Assembly (NCBI RefSeq): GCF_004923255.1
Contig: NZ_QYRT01000035.1
Coordinates: 1 to 39,709 of the forward strand
Direction of reading: 5' to 3'
Length of the DNA: 39,709 nt
From: Subtercola vilae
GTDB lineage: Bacteria; Actinomycetota; Actinomycetes; Actinomycetales; Microbacteriaceae
Every line of letters starts with the position of its first letter. Positions within the stretch are counted from its first letter, which is position 1. The notes below the pieces were generated by a model that was not told the DNA's origin, ran no database searches, and worked only from the letters and a program-made list of their open reading frames with translations. Positions 7,077-14,817 of the stretch are shown piece by piece. A program made the translations under genes and the position numbers.

Positions 7077-8723
7077 CTACCTCGGAGAGTTTCGTTTGAG
7101 TCGGCGCGACAGCAACGGCGGCAGAACGATGGCGATGAGCAGCAGCGCTCCGGCCACTGTCATAACAATCTGCTGGGCACCGAAACCGGTGTCGGAGAGG
7201 GCGAGGGGCTTCGAGACGGCCACTGCCGAGCCGCTCGTGGCACCACTGACAACAGATCCGTTCGCGTCATAGACCGCGGTGTTCGAGGCAGCGGCTACCG
7301 CCGGGTCGGCGGCGGTCGCTGCAGCGGGGGCCACCGCCGAAGCTGCGGTATCGGTCGTTGTGGTCAGAGCCGCGGCGGCACCACCCGAGCCCGAGCCACT
7401 GACGTCGGTGGTCGCGGTGGCCCCACCGGTTCCGGTGACGCACTGGTTCGGCCCACGCTGGTCGCAGGCCTGAGGCTGGGGGGCGGTGTCAGCCAGCTTG
7501 TTACTCGCCGGGTTCTTGCCGTCGAAGGTGGGGTTGTTGCAGGTGGCGAGGTTGACACCGGCGGTAGAGGCTCCCGGAATCTTCTTGATCTGATCCGACG
7601 CGGCCTGCACCAGGTTCAGGGGCAGCGGTGAATAGCCGAGCGCTGCCGCCTGCTGCTGCCCCTCGCAGAGCAGATAGTTGGTGAACACGCCGAGGGTCTT
7701 GCCCTTCTCTGCCGTGAAGACGCCGCCCACCTTGGTGGGCACGATCATGTACGAATAACTCGAGAGCGGATAGGTGCGGGCGTCGGCGCTGTTGTACACA
7801 CCGTCGAGAATCTGGGTGAGATAGTCGGGCGAACCCACGGTGGTGTTGATCTGTGCCGAGAGCAACGCAACGGCGACCGACGGAGCAGTGGGTTCGACGT
7901 AGTAGCCGGCCGAGTTCAGCACCTTTGCCACGGGAAAACCCGACTTCAGCGCGTAGGAGTACTCGACGTAGGTGATCGCGCCTTCTCCGTAGTCCTGGCT
8001 CACGTAGCCCGAAACGCCCAGCGAGCCGCTCTGAGCCTTCGACCCTGAGAATTCTGGGTACTGCGAGGTGAGTCCGCAGGGCACGCTGCGCTTCACAGAA
8101 GTGCAGAAGGCATTCCAGAGGTCAGGGTGCTGCTTCGACATCCAGAGCGTGAACTGGGCGGTCGAACCTGAGCCGTCAGAGCGAACCACGGGCGTGATCG
8201 ACTTGTCGGGCATCGCCAGGCCCGGGTTGTCTGTCTGAATGGCGGGGTCATTCCACTTGGAGATCACACCGGTGAAGATCTTCGTGATGACGTCGCCGCT
8301 CAGCCGCAGGTTGGTGACCCGCTTGCCGCCGATCTTCAGGTTGTACATGAACGAGGTGCCGCCCGCCACGATGGGCATGTAGGCGTAGGGCGTCGCCGGG
8401 GCCTCGGGGGCAGAGCCGTCTTCGGGCTTCGCCTGGAATGGAATCTCGCTCACGGCGAAGTCGACGGTACCGGCGATGAAGTCGGCGCGACCGGCCGAGG
8501 AACCGCTGCCCGAGTAGTTGACGGTCATGCCGTAGTTCGAGGCCACATTCTTGCGCCACTGGTCGAGGGCATTCTGTGACCACGTCGAACCGCTGCCGCT
8601 GATGGGGGTGTAGGTGTCAGCCGAGGCGCTCTGCACTGCAACGCCACCGCCGACGCCCGTGAGCATCAGAGCGAGGGCGAAGCCAGCGGTGAGCAGGCGG
8701 ACGAGACGGATGCGCGGCGTCAC
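7077..8723 (-). CDS. pstS: phosphate ABC transporter substrate-binding protein PstS with C-terminal anchor (548 aa)
   Basis: A GTG at 8723 overlaps the pstA stop (GTGA) with GAGGAGA about 8 nt upstream. The signal peptide ends near SASA-D36. Phosphate-binding signatures are clear: ISGSGSTWSQ (41-50), NYSGSGSSAGRADF (69-82), the TVDFAVSE switch region, and RSDGSGST (181-188). After the binding domain (to about residue 400) comes a Thr/Ala/Gly-rich stalk of roughly 100 residues, then LSDTG, a hydrophobic helix and RRLKR. That tail has the architecture of a sortase signal (compare LPxTG or LAxTG), although the motif itself is unusual. The binding protein would thus be held at the membrane or wall rather than as a lipoprotein. 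It follows pstC-pstA; no pstB follows. Confidence 0.92.
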   Translation of the reverse strand: MTPRIRLVRLLTAGFALALMLTGVGGGVAVQSASADTYTPISGSGSTWSQNALDQWRKNVASNYGMTVNYSGSGSSAGRADFIAGTVDFAVSEIPFQAKPEDGSAPEAPATPYAYMPIVAGGTSFMYNLKIGGKRVTNLRLSGDVITKIFTGVISKWNDPAIQTDNPGLAMPDKSITPVVRSDGSGSTAQFTLWMSKQHPDLWNAFCTSVKRSVPCGLTSQYPEFSGSKAQSGSLGVSGYVSQDYGEGAITYVEYSYALKSGFPVAKVLNSAGYYVEPTAPSVAVALLSAQINTTVGSPDYLTQILDGVYNSADARTYPLSSYSYMIVPTKVGGVFTAEKGKTLGVFTNYLLCEGQQQAAALGYSPLPLNLVQAASDQIKKIPGASTAGVNLATCNNPTFDGKNPASNKLADTAPQPQACDQRGPNQCVTGTGGATATTDVSGSGSGGAAAALTTTTDTAASAVAPAAATAADPAVAAASNTAVYDANGSVVSGATSGSAVAVSKPLALSDTGFGAQQIVMTVAGALLLIAIVLPPLLSRRLKRNSPR

Positions 8724-10036
8724 TGAGACGTCTCCTCGGGGTTTGCGGGGGCGGGTGTGCCGGTGGGCTGGGCTGCGAGAGGGGCAGCCGGCGAGGCTGC
8801 GGGCGTGCGGTTCATTCGCCGCGCATCGTCAGCCGACTGGCCTGCCACCCGACGGCGCTGGCGGTCGGAGAGCTGCCCCGGGCCCTTGCCACCGATGAGG
8901 CGGGCAACAACGAACAGCAGCAGCACGAGCAGAATCAGCACGGCAGCTGTTCCGAATCCGCGGGCGATGATGTTCGGCTCCGGCGACTTCACGAAGTCGA
9001 ACACTTGCAGTGGCAGCGAGATCATCGGGCCCGAGAACGGGTTGAGGTTCATCACCGCGGTGATACCCGAGGTGAGCAGAACGGGCGACGTCTCGCCGAT
9101 TCCGCGAGCCGTTCCGAGAATGACCGCCGTGACGAGGCCCGACCGTGCCGTGGGCAGCACCACGCCCCACACCGTGCGCCACCGCGTCGACCCGAGTGCA
9201 TACGAGGCCTCGCGCAGATTGCCGGGCACGAGGCGCAACACCACGTCAGAGGCCCTGATGATGATCGGGAGCATCATCACCGCGATGGCGAGCGCCGCCG
9301 CGAAGCCCGACCGCTGGTGGGTGATGAGCTGGATGATCGCCGCGTACACGAACAATCCCGCAACAATCGATGGCAGTGCTGTCATCGCGTCTGAGATCGT
9401 GCGTACGAACCGCGCGAACCGACCGCCCACCTCATTGAGGAACACCGCCGTCGTGATGCCGAGCGGAATCGTGATGGCCAGCGCGATGCTGATCTGAATC
9501 AGCGTGCCCACGATCGCGTGCGCGATTCCGCCCACGTCGAGCCCGTCGAGCGGCCCGGCGAACTGCATGGTCTGAGTGAAGAAGTTGAGGTGCGGCAGCG
9601 CGATGGTTCCACGACCCACCGTGTAGATCACCACGAACACCAGTGCTCCGAACAGTACGACGCCCGCGCTGATGAGCAGCACCGTCGTGATGCGGTCTTT
9701 CACCTCTTCACGGTCTGATCTCAGCGACACAAGCAGGCTGTAGAACGCGATGAACAGCACAAACGACACCACTACCCAGCCGATGGGCCCGGTCAGCGGA
9801 GTGAACCAGCCGAAGAGCAGGGTGGTGACGGTGGGCCCGGCCACGAGAGCCCCGAGCACGTTGAATTTCTCGTCGAGCGTCGACTCACGCAGGCGCCTCT
9901 TCGGCCCCACCTCGATTCCCGTTCGGTTCGGGACGCTCGTGGGACGTGCCTCCGGGGCCGCCGGGGCAGCCCGTTCTCCCGTCACCGTCACCGCGGTCGC
10001 TGTCGCTGTCGCTGTCGTCACTGTCGCTGTCGTCAC
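8720..10036 (-). CDS. pstA: phosphate ABC transporter permease PstA (438 aa)
   Basis: The best start is GTG 10036, two bases after the pstC stop; another in-frame GTG lies at 10021. The protein has a variable hydrophilic N-terminus, two extra membrane helices (VLGALVAGPTVTTLLFG, VVSFVLFIAFYSLLV) and then the six-helix PstA core. The ATPase-coupling EAA loop is intact: LREASYALGSTRWRTVWGVVLP, with the usual GIGETSPVLL segment after it. The C-terminus is a polar Ala/Pro tail. At 438 aa it is longer than common PstA (about 300 aa). Together with PstC it would form the inner-membrane channel. Because the coupling loop is kept, an ATPase partner is expected, but none is encoded here. It overlaps pstS by 4 bp. 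Confidence 0.93.
   Translation of the reverse strand: MTTATVTTATATATAVTVTGERAAPAAPEARPTSVPNRTGIEVGPKRRLRESTLDEKFNVLGALVAGPTVTTLLFGWFTPLTGPIGWVVVSFVLFIAFYSLLVSLRSDREEVKDRITTVLLISAGVVLFGALVFVVIYTVGRGTIALPHLNFFTQTMQFAGPLDGLDVGGIAHAIVGTLIQISIALAITIPLGITTAVFLNEVGGRFARFVRTISDAMTALPSIVAGLFVYAAIIQLITHQRSGFAAALAIAVMMLPIIIRASDVVLRLVPGNLREASYALGSTRWRTVWGVVLPTARSGLVTAVILGTARGIGETSPVLLTSGITAVMNLNPFSGPMISLPLQVFDFVKSPEPNIIARGFGTAAVLILLVLLLFVVARLIGGKGPGQLSDRQRRRVAGQSADDARRMNRTPAASPAAPLAAQPTGTPAPANPEETSQ
9986..10036. repeat. short tandem repeats at the 5' end of pstA
   Basis: The bases encoding the first residues of PstA are built from repeated TGTCGC/TGTCGTCAC units (plus-strand reading) and give a Thr/Ala/Val stretch. 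Two in-frame GTG codons lie within it, so the number of units would change the N-terminus but not the permease core. Confidence 0.7.
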
Positions 10037-10038
10037 GG

Positions 10039-11190
10039 TCAGCTCGTCTCTGCGCCAGAGCGCGACCGGGCGACGATCGACGACGCGGTGAAGTTGATCG
10101 CGAGAGTGATGAGAAAGAGCACCAGGCCGGCGGCCATCAGCGCCGACAGACCGAACTGGCTCGCTTCGCCGTACCGCAGGGCGATGAGCGCCGAAACCGA
10201 GTTCGTTCCGGTCTTCAGCACCTCCCAGTTGATCGTGAAGATCGGCGAAATGATGAGGTACACGGCGATGGTCTCGCCGAGGGCGCGCCCGAGGCCGAGC
10301 ATGATGCCCCCGATCATCCCGCCGCGACCGAACGGCAGCACAACGGTGCGAATCATGCCCCAACGGGTGGAGCCGAGTGCAAAAGCTGCCTCGCGTTCGC
10401 CGATCGGTGCCTGAGAGAATGCCTCGCGCATCACCGAGGTCTGCGTGGGTACGACCATGAGCCCTACGACGATGCCGGCGATGAACGCTGAGGAGGTGAA
10501 TGCACTGGCCTCGGTGAGCCTCGCACCTGTGCCGTCTTCGACGGCGAACGCGGGAATGAAGCTGAAATAGGTCGAGATCCAGGCCGACACCGGAATGACG
10601 GCGGCCTGGAGGAAGAACAGACCCCACAGCCCGTACACCACACTCGGTACGGCAGCCATGAGGTCGACCAGCGACACCAGGAACGAGCGCAGCGGGCCGC
10701 GCACCACCTCTGACAGCAGCAGTGCTGTACCCACGGCGAGGGGAACTCCGACGCACATCGCGATGATGGCGATGCTGAAAGTGCCGAAGATCACTGCGGC
10801 GATGCCGAACTGGTGAGTCTCAGGCGACCACTGCTGCTCCAGGAGAAAGTTGATGCCGGCCACCTGCAGGGCGTCGCTCGCTCGCAGGGTCAGAAACAAC
10901 CCGACGGCGAGCATGATGCCCACGGTGGTGGCGCCGGCCGTGAACGAGACGCCCTTGAATACTGAGTCTGAGCGGGAGGCGCGCGCCGCGAGTGAGCGTC
11001 GGGCTGCGCCCGGGTGCACAAGGGGTTCAGGGTTGTCTTGACGGGTTCTGCCGGTACCCGTGTGCATCGGTGCGGGTGCGATTGTTCCGATTTCTTCAGC
11101 AATCACACGGGCAACCACCATCTTCTCCGTGGTTTCACGCGTCAGAATGTTGTGAAGGTCGGTGAGCGAGTCGAACTTCTTCTCGACCAT
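10039..11190 (-). CDS. pstC: phosphate ABC transporter permease PstC (383 aa)
   Basis: ATG 11190 is preceded by GGGAGGT at 6-nt spacing, a much better start than the GTG at 11220. A cytosolic N-terminal extension of about 70 residues (charged, starting MVEKKFDSLTDL) precedes the six-helix permease core. Family marks are VPSVVYGLWGLFFL, the EAA loop GEREAAFALGSTRWGMIRTVVLP, and the GRALGETIAVYLI segment. Typical PstC lacks such a long N-terminal extension; its role is unknown. It is the first gene of the operon pstC-pstA-pstS, the reverse of the usual S-C-A-B order, and pstB is absent. A PHO-box-like repeat lies 65 bp before its start, so induction by phosphate starvation is likely. Confidence 0.94.
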   Translation of the reverse strand: MVEKKFDSLTDLHNILTRETTEKMVVARVIAEEIGTIAPAPMHTGTGRTRQDNPEPLVHPGAARRSLAARASRSDSVFKGVSFTAGATTVGIMLAVGLFLTLRASDALQVAGINFLLEQQWSPETHQFGIAAVIFGTFSIAIIAMCVGVPLAVGTALLLSEVVRGPLRSFLVSLVDLMAAVPSVVYGLWGLFFLQAAVIPVSAWISTYFSFIPAFAVEDGTGARLTEASAFTSSAFIAGIVVGLMVVPTQTSVMREAFSQAPIGEREAAFALGSTRWGMIRTVVLPFGRGGMIGGIMLGLGRALGETIAVYLIISPIFTINWEVLKTGTNSVSALIALRYGEASQFGLSALMAAGLVLFLITLAINFTASSIVARSRSGAETS

Positions 11191-11254
11191 GGCGCACCTC
11201 CCTCTCTGCCCGCGCGCCACTCGGCCCGCATACGACAGGTCTGATGGTCATGGC

Positions 11255-11287
11255 CCCGGGTGAACACAGGGTGCCCGGTTCGTGAAG
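11255..11287 (-). promoter_or_regulatory. PHO box (PhoP-binding direct repeats) in front of pstC
   Basis: Read on the minus strand, three adjoining 11-nt units occur: CTTCACGAACC, GGGCACCCTGT and GTTCACCCGGG. The third matches the Streptomyces-type PHO box unit at about 10 of 11 positions; the others match at about 6 and 7 and keep the CAC core in the same 11-bp phase. The position, in the 188-bp gap between the kinase gene and pstC, is where an operon promoter is expected. No convincing -10 element could be fixed; CGTATG near 11230 is possible. Confidence 0.7.
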
Positions 11288-11378
11288 CAGCGGCAGACGC
11301 AGCATGTTGAGAGCACGAGGGGCTCCCCCAGTTGTGGGCACACGCGCGGCAGGGATGGGGCCGGAGTGGTGCGGGCGG

Positions 11379-13334
11379 TCAGGGGCGCGGCGCGCCGGAG
11401 GCGGTGGGCGGCGTGGTCGGCACGGTCGTCGCCGGGGTAGGCGCTGGTGCGGTGGGCGCCGTTGCCACGACCAGGGTGACCGACGTGGCGAGCCTCAGCT
11501 CAGAACCCTCCCCCGGTTCGACGGCAAGCACCGTTCCGACCGGCACACTGCCACTGGTCCTCGCTGCCACGACCACCGCGAACCCGGCGCGCTGGACTAC
11601 CGGCACCGCGTCACCCTGAGTCAGCCCCACCACCCGGGGCACGCTGTTCGACCCCGACGCCACCGTCAGGTCGACTGCCGAGCCGTGTGCTGCCTGCCCA
11701 CCCGTCACCGGCGAAGCTTCGAGAACCGTGTCGTTTGGCAACGCAGAATTCACCGGCGTCACCGTACCGAGCCTGAGGCCCGCGGCCTCGATCTGCCGCT
11801 GCGCTTCTGCCAGCGTGATGCCGTCGACTTCCGGAACGGGCACCATTGCCGCCGCCGCCACAACCGGGCTCGCCGCGGCGGTGGGTAGCGGCAGAGCGCT
11901 CGGTTGTGGGGTGGCGGGCGGGGTGACGGTGGTCGCACCCGGCGCATCGGCACTGCCGGCGGGCGAGCCCGTCGCACTCGCTGCCGGCGGCAGGGCTGCC
12001 GCGGTGCCTCGAGGTGACCCGTTGGCTGCGAGCATCCACACCACGCCTACCGCTGTCGCCGTGAGAATGAGGGTGAGCCACACCGCGCCGCCGCTTCGCC
12101 GACGCGGGCCGACAGTGCCCCGAAGGCTCGCCAACCCGGTGGAGGTACCCGCCGGCATCGCTGCCGATGCGCCGGCGAGCGCTACGTCGTTGAAGCCATC
12201 CTTGGCGCCAGTGACGCCATCGACGGAGTTAGCCACAGGTGTAGCCACAGCGGTAGCCACAGCCGTCAGCATGGTGCCGGGCGCACCGGGCAGCACGGCC
12301 GCTATGCGCAGTACTTCAGCACGCATGGCCTCGGCCGAGGCGAAGCGGGCAGCAGGGTCTTTGAGCAGGGCTTTGGCGAGCATCCGGTCGACTGCTCTCG
12401 GCAGCCCCGGTCGAAGCACAGAGGCGACGGGTGGCGGCGCCGTCAGGTGGGCACGCATCACGGCCTGAGCATGATCACGCACGAAGGGCGGCTGGCCGGT
12501 GAGCGCGAAGAACAGCACCGCGCCCACCTGATAGAGGTCGCCCGGTGCGTCGACGGGTGAGCCGGTCGCCTGCTCTGGCGACATGTAGTTCACGCTGCCG
12601 AGTACTCCGAGCGAGCGGTCGCTCACGGCACTGCGTAGCACGTCGGCACCGAGCGCGGGCCGGCCGGCGGCATCGGCCAGCCCGAAGTCGACCAGCCGCA
12701 CGCCGTCGGCCACCAGAGCAACGCGGCCGTCGGCCCCGCGCGCACGCGCAGCCGCACCAGCAACGCCGTAGCCAACGCCAGCCGCATCGCCGTAGCCAAC
12801 GCCAGCACCAACGCCAACGCCAACGCCGTAGCCAGCGCCCTCGCCAGCGGTACCCCCACCAGCACCAGCAGCGACACCACCCGCACCCGACACCATCACG
12901 TTCGCGGGCGACACATCACGGTGAACCAGGCCGATCGCGTGCGCAGCCGACAGCGCCCGCAGCATGCCATCGGCCAGCGCCAGCGCCTCACCGACACCGA
13001 GCACTCCGTTCGACTCGATGTACTCGGCCAGAGTCGTGCCGGGCGCGCGCTCGAGCGCGATCCACGCCAGCGGTTCGCCGTCGGGGTCGTGCACGCCCAC
13101 ACCCAGTACACCGGCGATATTCGGGTGTCGCAGCGGTTCGGCCGCCCGCGCCTCGACGAAGAACGCCTCGCGGCTTTCGGGCGAGTGCGACAGATGCGGG
13201 TGCAGGATCTTCAGCGCCACCCGTTCGTCGGTCAGCACATCGACCGCCTCGAACACCGACGCAGAACCTCCGCTGCCGAGCAGGTCGCCGAGCGCGAAAC
13301 GGGCCGAGACGAGGCCGGGGGGTCGAGCATCCAT
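11379..13334 (-). CDS. membrane Ser/Thr protein kinase with two PASTA domains (651 aa)
   Basis: The start is ATG 13334, four bases after the stop of the lytic transglycosylase gene. The kinase domain (about 10-360) has a Gly-rich loop (LLGSGGSASVFEA), K42 in VALK, a helix-C Glu (E61), HRD (138-140), N145, DFG (216-218) and MSPEQ. The catalytic-loop Lys is replaced by Ser (HRDVSPAN), a change also seen in some active kinases. An Ala/Gly/Tyr-rich insertion of about 50 residues (150-203) sits between the catalytic loop and DFG. A linker, one membrane helix (AVWLTLILTATAVGVVWML) and two PASTA repeats (starting VPVPEVDGITLAEAQ and VPRVVGLTQGDAV) follow. PASTA domains bind peptidoglycan or muropeptides. 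This is a PknB-like architecture with fewer PASTA units than usual. It may act on growth or wall enzymes such as its neighbour. Confidence 0.92.
   Translation of the reverse strand: MDARPPGLVSARFALGDLLGSGGSASVFEAVDVLTDERVALKILHPHLSHSPESREAFFVEARAAEPLRHPNIAGVLGVGVHDPDGEPLAWIALERAPGTTLAEYIESNGVLGVGEALALADGMLRALSAAHAIGLVHRDVSPANVMVSGAGGVAAGAGGGTAGEGAGYGVGVGVGAGVGYGDAAGVGYGVAGAAARARGADGRVALVADGVRLVDFGLADAAGRPALGADVLRSAVSDRSLGVLGSVNYMSPEQATGSPVDAPGDLYQVGAVLFFALTGQPPFVRDHAQAVMRAHLTAPPPVASVLRPGLPRAVDRMLAKALLKDPAARFASAEAMRAEVLRIAAVLPGAPGTMLTAVATAVATPVANSVDGVTGAKDGFNDVALAGASAAMPAGTSTGLASLRGTVGPRRRSGGAVWLTLILTATAVGVVWMLAANGSPRGTAAALPPAASATGSPAGSADAPGATTVTPPATPQPSALPLPTAAASPVVAAAAMVPVPEVDGITLAEAQRQIEAAGLRLGTVTPVNSALPNDTVLEASPVTGGQAAHGSAVDLTVASGSNSVPRVVGLTQGDAVPVVQRAGFAVVVAARTSGSVPVGTVLAVEPGEGSELRLATSVTLVVATAPTAPAPTPATTVPTTPPTASGAPRP
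12735..12890. repeat. imperfect tandem repeats encoding a Gly/Ala/Tyr-rich kinase insertion
   Basis: Units related to GCCGTAGCCAACGCCAGC and GCCAACGCC recur here (plus-strand reading). On the minus strand they encode runs of Val-Gly, Ala-Gly and Tyr-Gly inside the kinase domain, between HRDVSPANV and DFG. Repeat number may vary between strains. Confidence 0.85.
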
Positions 13335-13338
13335 CGGC

Positions 13339-14088
13339 TCAGCCGACCGCAGCGGCATACCGATTGGCGGTCTCGGCCACAGCATCGACGTACGATTCGA
13401 CATGATTGTAGGCGAACACGGATGCCCGCCAGCCCGCCGCACCCGACAGGTCGCCGTAGCTGCAGAGGTAGCGCCCTGCCGCAAGCGAGGCGTCGTCGAT
13501 CTGCTGGGGGTCGCTCACGCCGTCGCCGTTGCCGTCGGCTCCCCACCGCATCCAGGTCGACGGGATGAACTGCAGAGGCCCCACGGCACGGTCACCGTTC
13601 GCGGTGCCGTCGAGGGCTCCCCCGTCGGTGTCACTGACCGCGGGATACTCTGAGCCGTCGAGCGCGGGGCCGTAGATCGCAGGGCTCGCGGCACCGTCGG
13701 CAGTGATCGTCGATCCCGCGTGGGTTCCGTGCGCCGACTCGATCGAGCCGAGTGCCGCCAGGGTGTTCCACCCGACGTGGCACTGGGGCAGCTCCCTCGC
13801 GAGCGCCAGCGCCGTGCCCGCGTAGCCCACGAGCGCACGGTACGGGATGCCCGTGCGGGCCGCACTCGCGGTCGCCCACGTCGGGTCGACCAACGCTGCG
13901 TCGCCGCCCGCGCCGCCCGCACTTTGCGTTGCAGCTGCGGTGTTCGATCCGACCGCGGAAGCCTCAGCCACCCCAGCCCCCTGCGAACCACCCGTGGCCG
14001 CCAGACCGCGCGCTTGTGGCGTGAGTAGGCCCACGCCGATGAACAGACCGAACAGCACCAGCGCCGACACCAGCAGCGCCCTCACCAC
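13339..14088 (-). CDS. lytic transglycosylase (MltB/SLT_2-like), membrane-anchored (249 aa)
   Basis: Start candidates are GTG 14088 and GTG 14085; the latter overlaps the preceding stop as GTGA. A longer reading would run over the gene upstream. One N-terminal membrane helix (ALLVSALVLFGLFIGVGLL) precedes a low-complexity linker and the catalytic domain. The domain shows WNTLAALGSIESAHGTHAGS (E of IES as the likely catalytic acid), GPALDG, DTDGG, DRAVGPLQFIPSTWMRWGADGNGDG in pieces, DPQQIDDASLAAGRYLC and SVFAYNHVESYV. These are the features of actinobacterial transglycosylases that cleave the MurNAc-GlcNAc bond of peptidoglycan. It sits 4 bp before the PASTA kinase gene, suggesting joint expression and possible regulation of wall hydrolysis by the kinase. 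Confidence 0.9.
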   Translation of the reverse strand: MVRALLVSALVLFGLFIGVGLLTPQARGLAATGGSQGAGVAEASAVGSNTAAATQSAGGAGGDAALVDPTWATASAARTGIPYRALVGYAGTALALARELPQCHVGWNTLAALGSIESAHGTHAGSTITADGAASPAIYGPALDGSEYPAVSDTDGGALDGTANGDRAVGPLQFIPSTWMRWGADGNGDGVSDPQQIDDASLAAGRYLCSYGDLSGAAGWRASVFAYNHVESYVDAVAETANRYAAAVG

Positions 14089-14753
14089 GCGGCGACCCCG
14101 TCGCGCATGAGCGCGTGCTGGGCGCTCCGCACCGGCGCGTTCGAGCGAGTGGCTCGCGAGCCCTCCGAGACGAATGCTGACGCCAGCGCGTGCACTGAGT
14201 ACGCTGCCGACTCCCGGCTGAGCGCCGCGGCCCCATACCAGCGGCCACACGACATCACCGAAACATTGTCGATCGTCACGTACCAGCCGTGCTGGCCTGC
14301 GCCGGGGCCGGTGATGGGCATGACGGTCATCTCGTCTGTCTGCTGCCGCAGCTGCAGAACGTGCGCGCGGGCAGAGCTCAGCGACTCGTAGAGAAACAGG
14401 CTGCGCGCCACCTCGCGGTTGTTCGACGCGAGCAGTCGCCAGATGCCTGAACGGGCATCCGGTGTCAGGGCCGTCGCACGGGGCGACCGGGCGACCGGGG
14501 CCAAGCGGGGCTCACCAGAGGGCTGGAGCGTGCGCCCCGCTCTCGCTGCGCTTGCGCGCGCGCCTTGGCGAACGTGCTCCCGAAAGGTCGACCAGCCCAG
14601 TAACACCGGGTCGTTTCGCGAGGCGAACTGCGAGAAGAAGATGCTCGGGTTCGCTGTCACAGTCACCTCGCCTCGTACTGTCGCCGACGCCACGCCCAAT
14701 CGGGCGACGAGGCTCAGCCTGTACTGTGCCGCCCACGGGTTGACCACGGGCAT
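14082..14753 (-). CDS. unknown protein, C-terminal part weakly YegP-like (223 aa)
   Basis: The codons have the high third-position GC of real genes throughout, and the 3' end overlaps the lytic transglycosylase start, so a genuine gene is likely. The C-terminal half (GIWRLLASNNREVARSLF, YESLSSARAHVLQLRQQ, GWYVTIDNVSVMSCGRWY) has the strand-helix rhythm of small DUF1508/YegP domains, but this is a weak likeness. No signal peptide or membrane helix is seen. The start is uncertain: ATG 14753 has no ribosome-binding site, and an internal GTG in GEVTVTANPS is preceded by GAGGTG. Function unknown; its position suggests a link to the wall-related pair downstream. Confidence 0.6.
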   Translation of the reverse strand: MPVVNPWAAQYRLSLVARLGVASATVRGEVTVTANPSIFFSQFASRNDPVLLGWSTFREHVRQGARASAARAGRTLQPSGEPRLAPVARSPRATALTPDARSGIWRLLASNNREVARSLFLYESLSSARAHVLQLRQQTDEMTVMPITGPGAGQHGWYVTIDNVSVMSCGRWYGAAALSRESAAYSVHALASAFVSEGSRATRSNAPVRSAQHALMRDGVAAW

Positions 14754-14817
14754 CCAACACGTGAAGAAGGCGTGTACGACCCGTGGCCAAATGCGTGGCC
14801 GAAGCAGGGGCAGAGAC

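Noticed and set aside
11300-11378. Terminator after the kinase gene
   Set aside because: Only a stem of about 4 bp around GGGGCTCCCC is visible; not convincing.
12735-12890. CRISPR-like regular repeats
   Set aside because: Units are short, imperfect, without spacers and in frame inside a kinase gene.
12912-12928. Kinase called inactive because of HRDVSPAN
   Set aside because: The ATP-binding Lys, catalytic Asp, Asn and DFG are all present; Ser at this position occurs in other kinases regarded as active.
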